Positions 1-5,465 of a stretch of 5,470 nucleotides of DNA are shown piece after piece; within the stretch, counting starts at the first letter, position 1; every line of letters starts with the position of its first letter. This stretch comes from an uncultured Clostridia bacterium (GTDB lineage: Bacteria > Bacillota > Clostridia > Monoglobales > Monoglobaceae), in contig CAKSFQ010000045.1 of the NCBI GenBank assembly GCA_934454115.1, forward strand, positions 1-5,470, in the 5' to 3' direction. Under the pieces are notes generated by a model. That model made no database searches. It had not been told where the DNA came from and saw only the letters and a list, made by a program, of their open reading frames with translations. Position numbers and translations under genes: made by a program.

Positions 1-905
1 CCGCAATCCGAACACAGTATGTAGCCGTCGTAGCTGCAGTGATTACAGTTTTCACAAATCCACTCCCAGCAAAGATTACAGTGCTCCCCTTCCTCACAGA
101 GTCTGTCGTATTCTTTGGGGCAAGCGCCGCAGTTGGTACAAATATCGCTCGGCTCCCAGTCGCTGCAAAAACCGCAGCTTCCGCAGCTTTCGCAGATTCT
201 GTCGTCTTTTTCGGCGCAATTATCGCACAGTTCGCAGGCATCGTGGTATTCATATGCGCAGCTGTTACATTCCGTACAGTGTGCATCCGACCAGCAATCC
301 TTACATCTGCCGCATTCCGAGCAGATGGTGCCGTCCGGAATACAGTCTACGCACCTTTCGCAACCCATGCAGAATTCGTCAATGGATTTACATTGGTTGC
401 AGGAGGACAGACATTGCTGGCAAACGATTTCCAGACAGCAGGCAAGAGTTGCACGGCAGGTCTTGCACAAATCCTCCTCCTCAAGATTTCCCTCGCCGTA
501 AAGACAAGTCAGACAGGCGTCGCAGTACGGACAAATGGCGCCGTTCGTCTGCCGGCAGTCTTCGCATATATGACAGTCGCTGCAGATATCCCTGCCGCAC
601 TCTCCGCAAGCTTTGCAGTGTTCGTTTTCGCCGCAGGATATACAATTCCAGCATTCGGTGCAGTATTCGTTTTCGCTCATATCGGCAAAGCATTCTCCGC
701 AGCTGTGGCAATGAGTGATTTCAAAGCAGTCGCTTCTGCAGTTCTCCGTACAGCGGCCGCAGCTTCCGCAGCAATGATCATCCCAATGGTAGTGGCCGCA
801 GCTTCCACAGTTCTGCCCATCGGCATAGTCCGCAAATGCTGCAAGCGGCAGAAGCGTCAGGATCATCATACATACCAAACATAGTGATAAAACTCTCTTT
901 CCCAT
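1..905 (-). CDS. Secreted, extremely cysteine-rich CxxC-repeat protein (partial, C-terminus beyond left edge)
   Basis: The minus-strand frame stays open from the ATG at 905 to the window edge: 301 codons plus two bases. A strong Shine-Dalgarno (AGGAGG, 918-913) lies 7 nt before the ATG. Residues 1-25 look like a Sec signal peptide: K3/R4, a hydrophobic core and an AFA-type cleavage site before D26. The visible mature part (26-301) holds 63 cysteines, about 23% of residues. They sit in C-x2-C arrays, with runs of four at C82/85/88/91, C108/111/114/117, C125/128/131/134, C179/182/185/188, C195/198/201/204 and C238/241/244/247. Arrays recur about every 14-18 residues, separated by short acidic or polar linkers. 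The start overlaps the preceding stop by one base (TGATG). Metal binding (zinc ribbon- or metallothionein-like) or disulfide cross-linking are both possible; I do not recognise a named family. The reading frame was checked base by base over about half its length and shows no frameshift. Whether a membrane anchor or wall-sorting signal follows is not visible. Confidence 0.85.
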   Translation of the reverse strand, partial: MGKRVLSLCLVCMMILTLLPLAAFADYADGQNCGSCGHYHWDDHCCGSCGRCTENCRSDCFEITHCHSCGECFADMSENEYCTECWNCISCGENEHCKACGECGRDICSDCHICEDCRQTNGAICPYCDACLTCLYGEGNLEEEDLCKTCRATLACCLEIVCQQCLSSCNQCKSIDEFCMGCERCVDCIPDGTICSECGRCKDCWSDAHCTECNSCAYEYHDACELCDNCAEKDDRICESCGSCGFCSDWEPSDICTNCGACPKEYDRLCEEGEHCNLCWEWICENCNHCSYDGYILCSDC

Positions 906-1192
906 CAAACTACCTCCTCCCTCTCTTTCCCATTTTGTTTTGCTCCGCACAAAGGACAGAACCCGGCATCATTTGGAAGAACATTTCCGCATTTTTCGCA
1001 GCAGCGGCCCTTTAACCTATAGGTATCAAAAAGCGTGTTTGCTGTCAGCGTTGCATGACAAACTTCACAAAACTTGTTTTTCGCTTTTTGCTTATTGCCG
1101 CAGCTCGAACAAACCTTATATTTTTTCATAAGCTCCGTACCAAAGCCAAAATGCTCCAGAACCTTTTTTCGCGACGGCTTATTTCTTGTCAT
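905..1192 (-). CDS. Small double zinc-ribbon protein (95 aa)
   Basis: This 95-residue protein carries two zinc-ribbon modules: C28-x2-C31-x10-C42-x2-C45 and C65-x2-C68-x10-C79-x2-C82. The second has the usual CxxCG...FCxxCG form of bacterial zinc-ribbon and DZANK-like domains. The N-terminus is basic (residues 1-26) and the tail is charged. No signal peptide or membrane helix is visible, so it is probably cytoplasmic. I chose the ATG at 1192 because it has an AAGGA-type Shine-Dalgarno about 10 nt upstream and begins 14 bases after the previous gene's stop. A longer frame from 1273 would overlap the C-terminal coding of that gene in another frame. The stop overlaps the start of the secreted cysteine-rich gene (TGATG), which suggests coupled translation. 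The precise role is unknown; structural zinc binding is inferred from the motifs. Confidence 0.8.
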   Translation of the reverse strand: MTRNKPSRKKVLEHFGFGTELMKKYKVCSSCGNKQKAKNKFCEVCHATLTANTLFDTYRLKGRCCEKCGNVLPNDAGFCPLCGAKQNGKEREEVV

Positions 1193-1206
1193 TTTTATCA
1201 AATCCT

Positions 1207-1563
1207 TTAATATAGTATTCTCTTGCCGCATACAGCGCAGATTGCAGCGCCGTCCTCTACCCTCGCTCCGCAATGCTTACAATACTTTGCCTCTTCCTCA
1301 AGGGGTGCGCACTCCGTACACATCAGCATATCCGGATTATACACAATCGAGTCGACCCATCTGCCGCACAAATGGCAAAAATTAAAATTTTTCTTGCCCT
1401 CCGCTTCCCACGCCGCCGAAAGCTCCGCCTCAGAATCGTCTGCATAATATGTTCCCGTGGTACAGACAAGCATCCCCGACAATTCGCAGAAAAAGCTGTA
1501 ACGGTTTCCGCCCTGTGACGGAATGACTTTGTATGCAGCCGCTTTGTGCTTCTCGTTTATCAT
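1207..1563 (-). CDS. Zinc-ribbon domain protein (118 aa), first gene of the cysteine-rich operon
   Basis: The C-terminal third is a zinc ribbon, C95-x2-C98-x10-C109-x2-C112, close in pattern to the second ribbon of the next gene product. A second cysteine quartet, C63-x2-C66 and C82-x2-C85, probably makes another zinc site in a treble-clef or ribbon-like fold. Two more cysteines (C26, C34) lie in the N-terminal part, which I do not recognise. No signal peptide or membrane segment is seen. I prefer the ATG at 1563 because AAGG (1575-1572) lies 8 nt before it; an in-frame GTG at 1572 would add three residues but falls within that ribosome-binding stretch. The stop is followed after 14 bases by the next zinc-ribbon gene, so the two are almost certainly co-transcribed. 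Function is unknown beyond likely zinc binding. Confidence 0.8.
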   Translation of the reverse strand: MINEKHKAAAYKVIPSQGGNRYSFFCELSGMLVCTTGTYYADDSEAELSAAWEAEGKKNFNFCHLCGRWVDSIVYNPDMLMCTECAPLEEEAKYCKHCGARVEDGAAICAVCGKRILY

Positions 1564-1606
1564 GCGCCTCACCTTCTCTCCGGAAATTCATAAAAACCGT
1601 TCGTTT

Positions 1607-1634
1607 TACATAAACCTACACAAATTGTCCGCAA
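1607..1634 (-). promoter_or_regulatory. Weak candidate promoter for the cysteine-rich operon
   Basis: On the minus strand TTGCGG (1634-1629) is followed after 16 bases by TATGTA (1612-1607), about 45-70 bases before the ATG at 1563. Both hexamers depart from the sigma-A consensus, so this is only the best candidate seen in a region where the operon needs a promoter. It lies back to back with the strong plus-strand promoter at 1639-1667. Confidence 0.25.
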
Positions 1635-1638
1635 ATCA

Positions 1639-1667
1639 TTGACTATGCACCAAAAACATGATATAAT
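1639..1667 (+). promoter_or_regulatory. Strong sigma-A type promoter (TTGACT-17-TGATATAAT)
   Basis: TTGACT (1639-1644), a 17-base spacer, and a perfect TATAAT (1662-1667) preceded by TG one base upstream (extended -10). Transcription should begin near 1674. The nearest plus-strand gene starts only at 2039, and a terminator-like hairpin lies at 1756-1780. The promoter therefore probably drives a small RNA or a long, attenuated leader of the solute-binding protein operon. Confidence 0.75.
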
Positions 1668-1673
1668 TGAGTC

Positions 1674-1780
1674 GGATATATCTGCATCAACCCGGTTTAT
1701 GCACCTTTGTTTTCGGTATTAAACGCTCCTTAAGTAAGTACAACGCACTTGCATCAAAGACATCCTTTGTCTTTATTTTT
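1674..1780 (+). ncRNA. Candidate small RNA or attenuated 5' leader (about 105 nt)
   Basis: The boundaries are inferred from the strong promoter at 1639-1667 and the intrinsic-terminator-like hairpin at 1756-1774 with its T-tract. Inside, TGCAT (1683-1687) pairs with ATGCA (1699-1703), with AAC/GTT continuing the stem around a three-base loop. GTTT/AAAC (1709-1724) and AAGT/ACTT (1736-1750) could form shorter helices. A CTCCTT stretch (1726-1731) and the TCCTT terminator loop (1763-1767) both resemble anti-Shine-Dalgarno seed sequences of regulatory RNAs. No open frame with a ribosome-binding site lies inside. It does not match 6S RNA, 4.5S RNA, tmRNA or a riboswitch class that I can recognise. 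It could instead be the start of a leader for the gene at 2039. Confidence 0.45.
1756..1780 (+). terminator. Intrinsic-terminator-like hairpin with T-tract
   Basis: AAAGACA (1756-1762) pairs perfectly with TGTCTTT (1768-1774) around a TCCTT loop, and ATTTTT follows directly. The 7-bp stem has only two G-C pairs, so termination may be partial or conditional. It lies about 85-105 nt downstream of the predicted start from the 1639-1667 promoter. Confidence 0.5.
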
Positions 1781-1853
1781 GCAGACAATCCTTTCCTACA
1801 CTGTAAATTTTAGTTTCCACGTTTTCTATTATACAGAGAAATCATAATTTATT

Positions 1854-1880
1854 CCCATACTTTTGGAAAAAAGTATAGGG
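1854..1880. repeat. Bulged inverted repeat (hairpin), GGAA loop
   Basis: CCC plus ATACTTTT (1854-1864) pairs with AAAAGTAT plus GGG (1869-1880), with one bulged A (1877) and a GGAA loop. That makes an 11-bp stem. No T-tract follows directly on either strand, so it is probably not a simple terminator. It could be an RNA hairpin in the leader of the 2039 gene or a protein-binding dyad. An A/T palindrome (AAAAAAAT, CA, ATTTTTTT; 1889-1906) follows closely. Confidence 0.5.
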
Positions 1881-1907
1881 CGAATTGTAAAAAAATCAAT
1901 TTTTTTT

Positions 1908-1931
1908 GGAAAAGTAGGGGGAAAAGTAGGG
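1908..1931 (+). repeat. Perfect 12-bp tandem duplication (GGAAAAGTAGGG x2)
   Basis: The unit GGAAAAGTAGGG occupies 1908-1919 and again 1920-1931 without a gap; the similar stretch GGAAAAAAGTATAGGG lies at 1865-1880. The repeats sit 108-131 bases before the start of the solute-binding protein gene. They could be a direct-repeat operator, possibly for the LuxR-type regulator encoded in the same operon; that link is inference only. Confidence 0.6.
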
Positions 1932-1946
1932 GAAATTCCAGAGATT

Positions 1947-1972
1947 CGCATCCCGCACAGGGAAAGCATGCG
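1947..1972 (+). repeat. Inverted repeat in the leader of the solute-binding protein gene
   Basis: CGCAT (1947-1951) pairs with ATGCG (1968-1972), and the inner CCC (1952-1954) can pair with GGG (1960-1962) around a GCACA loop, leaving an asymmetric AAAGC bulge. It lies about 65 bases before the ATG at 2039. It may be a leader hairpin or a regulator site. Confidence 0.35.
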
Positions 1973-2038
1973 GAAAAATATAGATGGTAATACAGAATGA
2001 TAAAGAAACGTCAAAACATATTACGGAGGGGCCATCAT

Positions 2039-3361
2039 ATGCGACAAATAAGAACATTTTTTTTGCTTTTGCTTATTTTTATCCTATCGATTTGCTGTCT
2101 TTCCGGCTGCAAAAGGTCGGAGCTTGACAAGAACAATCCCGTTACTCTTTCGCTTTGGCACGTATATGGTGAACAGTCCGATTCGCCGATGAACCGGCTG
2201 ATTGACGAATTTAACGAAACGGTTGGTATGGAAAAAGGTATTATTATCAATGTCACGGCAATGTCCAACGCCTCCAGAATAGGTGAAAAACTGCTTGACG
2301 CGTATAACAAGGTTCCCGGTTCCGCCGAAATGCCTGACCTTTTCTTTGCGCACAAAAGCAATGCGCTGGAGCTTGGAACGGATGCTTTGCTCGACTGGAA
2401 CGAATATTTTTCCGAAAAAGAGCTTTCGGCATATGTTCCGGAGTTTTTGGAAGACGGCACGGCAGACGGAAAGCTGTCTGTTTTTCCGGTATCTAAATCC
2501 ACGCATCTTTTATTCATCGCTGGCGGTCAGTTTGAACGTTTTTCAGCCGATACGGGCGTTACATACGAATCCCTTTCCGATTGGAACGGCTTTTTTGACG
2601 TTGCCGCAAAATTTTACGACTGGTCGGGCGGAAAGCCGTTCTGCGCTCTCGATTATCCGCTGCGAGCCGTTGAGCTTGCGGCTGCGGAAAACGGTGCAGC
2701 AAACATTTTTACCGACAACGGATTTTATGATCCCTCAAACGAGGTTTTTAGGCAAACCTTTATGAAGTTTGCGGATTCGCTTGCAAAAGGACATATTATG
2801 CTTTCAAACCTTTATTCAAACACACAGATTATGACGGGCGAAGTTGTGGCGGGCATAGGCTCGTCTGCCGCAATTCTTTACTATAACGATACCGTGACCT
2901 ATGAGGACGGAACAAGCGAGCCGATGAACCTGCAGATACTGCCTCTGCCCGCAGAAGACGGCAAAAAGCCGTATATCACGCAAGCCGGAGTTGGTCTTTG
3001 CGCATATAAAACCTCAAGCCAAAAAGCAGAGGCGGCAGTGATTTTCGCAAAATGGCTTACCGAGCCGGAGAGAAATCTTGATTTTGTATGTCAAACGGGT
3101 TATATGCCGGTTACAAACGGTGCGTTTGACAAATTAGACAACTACCGCTTTAAAACTGCCGATTATGAGAAGCTCTATTCGGCTCTGAAAAAAGCGAAGG
3201 AAGACTCTGAGGCTTTGTCGGAACAGCAAAGTCCCGAATATTACAGCAGAGTTTACGCATTTTACGATTATTTGAGGAATGAGCAGAAGCAGTTTGCGTT
3301 AAGCAGCGCGCCGCCCGAAGCGCTTGCCGATGAGCTTTGGCAAAAACTCTGCGAAAAATAA
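2039..3361 (+). CDS. Extracellular solute-binding lipoprotein (ABC-type, family 1-like)
   Basis: A 440-residue lipoprotein anchored outside the membrane. Residues 1-23 form a lipoprotein signal: R2/R5, a leucine/isoleucine core, and lipobox L21-S22-G23-C24, with C24 the lipidated residue. The mature part begins with a beta-strand typical of the class (TLSLWHVYG, from residue 36). Near the C-terminus it has the familiar helix and turn: A330-E331-A332-A333 through W339-L340-T341, then G354-Y355-M356-P357-V358. Length and pattern fit sugar- or oligosaccharide-binding proteins of ABC importers; the ligand cannot be read from sequence. I chose the ATG at 2039 because GGAGGG (2025-2030) lies 8 nt before it; the in-frame ATG at 1997 would add a charged extension ahead of the signal peptide. 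No permease or ATPase gene is in the window. The next gene, 13 bases on, encodes a membrane regulator with an external sensor domain, so the protein may deliver ligand to that sensor. Confidence 0.88.
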   Translation: MRQIRTFFLLLLIFILSICCLSGCKRSELDKNNPVTLSLWHVYGEQSDSPMNRLIDEFNETVGMEKGIIINVTAMSNASRIGEKLLDAYNKVPGSAEMPDLFFAHKSNALELGTDALLDWNEYFSEKELSAYVPEFLEDGTADGKLSVFPVSKSTHLLFIAGGQFERFSADTGVTYESLSDWNGFFDVAAKFYDWSGGKPFCALDYPLRAVELAAAENGAANIFTDNGFYDPSNEVFRQTFMKFADSLAKGHIMLSNLYSNTQIMTGEVVAGIGSSAAILYYNDTVTYEDGTSEPMNLQILPLPAEDGKKPYITQAGVGLCAYKTSSQKAEAAVIFAKWLTEPERNLDFVCQTGYMPVTNGAFDKLDNYRFKTADYEKLYSALKKAKEDSEALSEQQSPEYYSRVYAFYDYLRNEQKQFALSSAPPEALADELWQKLCEK

Positions 3362-3374
3362 ACGGGGGATTGTT

Positions 3375-4985
3375 ATGCAAAGATTGGTAAGGAATAAAAA
3401 GCAATCTATGCAAAAAAAACTGTTTGGATATATGTTTATCCTGGCAATCGTTTTATTGCTTATATTTGCGGCTTTTCTCTTTCTATTCGGACATTTTTCG
3501 ACAACCGAGGATAAAATGTCGGATATATTAAGCCTCCAACTCGAGTTCTTCGACCGGGAAATGACGTCCTACTACAACGACATTACCCTGCGCGGCGCGC
3601 GGCTTTCCGAAAAAGCCGCGCAAATTACCGAGCAATATCTTAATTCGGAAAATAAAGATTTCGGCAGCATTCAGAATTCTTCTTTACATATCAACGCTCT
3701 TGAGGAACGCTATATTGATTTGTTGAAGGATGAGCTTTTAAAGGCAAGCTGTTCCGGCGCTTTTATTCTGCTTGATGCGTCTCAAACCGGCGCAAGCGGA
3801 TCAAAAGCAGGCGTATATCTTAATCAGGACTTGTTCGAAACATCGGATAAGGAAACGATGCTTCTTTACAGGGGAAATGTGAAGGCTGCAATAAACAAGG
3901 GCATTATGCCTCACCGTAAATGGCATTTGGAATTTGACGTCGAAGGATTCCCGAATCTTGAGGAAATCCTTGCGGATACCGCCGAGCCGATTGAGAGAGC
4001 CTCTCACATCTGTAATATTATAACGCTCCCGGGAACATCGGAGCGCGTTATGCTTGTTGCGCTTCCGATCAGGGGCGACAACTGCGTTTACGGCATCTGC
4101 GGATTTGAAGTGAACGAAAGCGTTTTTAAGTCATCGCACGCACAACCGTCCACACTTCCGCACATAACCTGCGTATTCTCTCGTTCGGACGATGAAGAAA
4201 TCAATATTAAAGAGGGGTTAAGCTGCGGCGCAAAAAACGGATATTTCCTTGCACCGCAGGATTCCCTCAAAATCAAGCCTTTGAAAAAGGGGCTTGTTGC
4301 TTTGAAAAATGAATACGGCGCATATATCGGCATGACAAGAAACACAACGCTTTATTCCGAAAACACACCTTATTCGGTTACGGTGATGATGCCTTATGCG
4401 GATTATTCCCGACAGGAAACGAAAAACACCATGCAGCTTATACTTATAATTCTGATTTTGGGGTTTGCAGTTTTAAGCCTTAGCCTGTATTTTTCAAAAC
4501 GATTTATCCTTCCGATAAAAAAATCGCTTGACAAGATAAGGCAATCCGAAAAGACATATTCCGGCGAAAGCCAGAGCGGCATTATGGAAATTGACGACCT
4601 TTTTGCCTTTCTTTCCGAAAGGGATAACGAATATCAAAAAATCTTTGACAAGCATTCCGAAAAAAACGAGAGCTTGCAAAGCGAGATTGAACGTATACGC
4701 ACTGAAAACAGGCGTCTGATAAAAGAGCATAAAAATATCATTGTGCAGGACGATTATGATCATTTCTGCTCAGGCATACGCAGCCTTACTCCCAAAGAGA
4801 GAACCATATTTGACCTCTATCTACAGGGGAAAACCGTTCCTGAGATTTTACAGATTGCAGAAGTTAAGGAGAGTACACTAAAATACCATAACGGCAATAT
4901 TTACAGTAAGCTCGGCGTTACCTCAAAAAAGCAGCTTCTTAGTTTTGCGGCGATTTATATGAATAATAAGGAAAACGGCAGCTGA
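3375..4985 (+). CDS. Membrane-bound LuxR-family transcriptional regulator with extracytoplasmic sensor domain
   Basis: A 536-residue one-component sensor-regulator. A basic N-terminus precedes membrane helix 1 (about 16-39). Residues 42-352 lie outside and look like a Cache-type sensor, with core strands G128-A-F-I-L-L-D134 and R224-V-M-L-V-A-L-P-I-R233 ending in Y239-G-I-C-G-F-E-V246. Membrane helix 2 spans about 353-374, followed by a short linker (L-P-I-K-K-S) and a predicted coiled coil (about 418-458). The C-terminus (470-530) is a LuxR/GerE helix-turn-helix: L471-T-P-K-E-R476, then S500-T-L-K-Y-H-N-G-N-I-Y-S-K-L-G514. There is no receiver or kinase domain, so sensing and DNA binding are in one chain. 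The ATG at 3375 follows GGGGGA by about 6 nt; the frame extends to a TTG at 3324 but that lies inside the upstream gene. It probably senses a ligand, perhaps via the adjacent lipoprotein, and controls this operon or uptake genes elsewhere. Confidence 0.85.
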   Translation: MQRLVRNKKQSMQKKLFGYMFILAIVLLLIFAAFLFLFGHFSTTEDKMSDILSLQLEFFDREMTSYYNDITLRGARLSEKAAQITEQYLNSENKDFGSIQNSSLHINALEERYIDLLKDELLKASCSGAFILLDASQTGASGSKAGVYLNQDLFETSDKETMLLYRGNVKAAINKGIMPHRKWHLEFDVEGFPNLEEILADTAEPIERASHICNIITLPGTSERVMLVALPIRGDNCVYGICGFEVNESVFKSSHAQPSTLPHITCVFSRSDDEEINIKEGLSCGAKNGYFLAPQDSLKIKPLKKGLVALKNEYGAYIGMTRNTTLYSENTPYSVTVMMPYADYSRQETKNTMQLILIILILGFAVLSLSLYFSKRFILPIKKSLDKIRQSEKTYSGESQSGIMEIDDLFAFLSERDNEYQKIFDKHSEKNESLQSEIERIRTENRRLIKEHKNIIVQDDYDHFCSGIRSLTPKERTIFDLYLQGKTVPEILQIAEVKESTLKYHNGNIYSKLGVTSKKQLLSFAAIYMNNKENGS

Positions 4986-4986
4986 T

Positions 4987-5010
4987 GCTTGTGTAAATCT
5001 CAAGCTTTTC
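4987..5010 (+). terminator. Weak terminator candidate after the regulator gene
   Basis: GCTTG (4987-4991) pairs with CAAGC (5001-5005) around a nine-base loop and TTTTC follows. The stem is only 5 bp, so it is weak, but it lies directly after the stop codon at 4983-4985, where an operon end is expected. Confidence 0.3.
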
Positions 5011-5079
5011 TCCAAAATGGTAATAGGGTTTCAGCGACTTTAGGAGCAGAAAAACCGATATTTTGTCATAGAAAAATCT

Positions 5080-5106
5080 AATTTACAGAAAAAACTTCAC
5101 ACGCCC
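5080..5106. mobile_element. Possible outer end of an IS256/Mutator-type insertion sequence
   Basis: The stretch containing TTTACAG (5082-5088), an A-run and CTTCACACGCCC (5095-5106) resembles from memory the TTTACA...CACAC..CC layout of terminal inverted repeats of IS256-family elements. No transposase is visible in the window and I find no clear matching opposite end or target-site duplication. It is at best a solo end or remnant. Confidence 0.2.
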
Positions 5107-5116
5107 ATATCATACC

Positions 5117-5401
5117 ATGCAAAAGGAAACTTCTTCGTTGCCGCGATTTCCCGGAGATGCTGATCTGTTTTATAAACTTTACAATATCTTATCTTCGGTT
5201 GACGGCCGAGCAATTCCTTCCTATCTAAACGTATCTAGCGAAGACCGCGAGTTCACCGTACCGGAAGTACTGGTGGACAAATTCGCAGAATACATCACAG
5301 ATAAAGTTGAAAGCATTCTCGTTCCTGAATGTGAACAGTATGGTCCCCGTCTATTAAACATCATTGAAAGCCATCCTAATGTCACGTTTACCCTAGGTTG
5401 A
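5117..5401 (+). CDS. Unidentified 94-codon open frame, possibly a gene remnant
   Basis: The frame runs from the ATG at 5117 to a TGA at 5399-5401, giving 94 residues with plausible protein composition (mixed hydrophobic and charged residues, acidic helix-like central part). I do not recognise it. No Shine-Dalgarno precedes the ATG, although the other genes in the window have clear sites. The frame stays open upstream only to a TAG at 5069, with no other ATG. No signal peptide, membrane helix or metal motif is seen. The ATG lies just after the possible IS end at 5080-5106, so this could be a gene fragment cut off at its 5' side, a true small gene, or a chance open frame. Codon choice (for example several CTA codons) seems somewhat different from the upstream genes, by eye only. 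Confidence 0.35.
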   Translation: MQKETSSLPRFPGDADLFYKLYNILSSVDGRAIPSYLNVSSEDREFTVPEVLVDKFAEYITDKVESILVPECEQYGPRLLNIIESHPNVTFTLG

Positions 5402-5447
5402 CGGCTAGATACGCATTAGAGATGTCTCCATCCAAATGCTGTTCTAG

Positions 5448-5465
5448 CAAGGGATTTTTCCCTTG
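5448..5465. repeat. Perfect 7-bp inverted repeat with TTTT loop
   Basis: CAAGGGA (5448-5454) and TCCCTTG (5459-5465) are exact complements around TTTT (5455-5458). No T-tract is visible after it on the plus strand before the window ends, so a terminator cannot be claimed. It may be a dyad site or part of a structure that continues past the edge. Confidence 0.5.

Noticed and set aside
39..884. Long plus-strand open frame of 281 codons opposite the cysteine-rich gene
   Set aside because: Its alanine/valine-rich translation follows from reading the reverse complement of TGC/TGT-rich coding (GCA/ACA). It lacks a Shine-Dalgarno site, while the minus strand has a signal peptide, a strong ribosome-binding site and periodic cysteines.
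905..1273. Longer 122-aa version of the second zinc-ribbon protein
   Set aside because: The extra 27 N-terminal residues overlap the C-terminal coding of the upstream gene in another frame; the ATG at 1192 has a Shine-Dalgarno and correct spacing.
1699..1722. Seven-codon open frame (ATG at 1699) inside the candidate small RNA as a leader peptide
   Set aside because: No Shine-Dalgarno precedes it and it does not lead into an evident antiterminator arrangement.
1827..1836. TATTAT/TATACA (plus) and TATAAT (minus) as extra promoter -10 boxes
   Set aside because: No acceptable -35 hexamer is found at 16-18 bases on either strand.
1908..1931. Short tandem repeat as a CRISPR array
   Set aside because: The copies are 12 bp and directly adjacent, with no spacers and no cas genes nearby.
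1829..2014. 61-codon minus-strand open frame in the intergenic region
   Set aside because: It runs across the tandem repeats and A/T palindrome, has low-complexity composition from those repeats, no good ribosome-binding site, and no recognisable domain.
2035..2517. Two overlapping minus-strand open frames inside the solute-binding protein gene
   Set aside because: They are antisense shadows; the plus frame has a lipoprotein signal, a ribosome-binding site and family-typical motifs.
3324..3374. TTG start at 3324 for the LuxR regulator
   Set aside because: It lies within the solute-binding protein gene; the ATG at 3375 follows a G-rich ribosome-binding stretch and gives a normal basic N-terminus before the membrane helix.
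5398..5420. TTGACG near 5398 as a promoter -35
   Set aside because: No credible -10 hexamer occurs at the right distance downstream.
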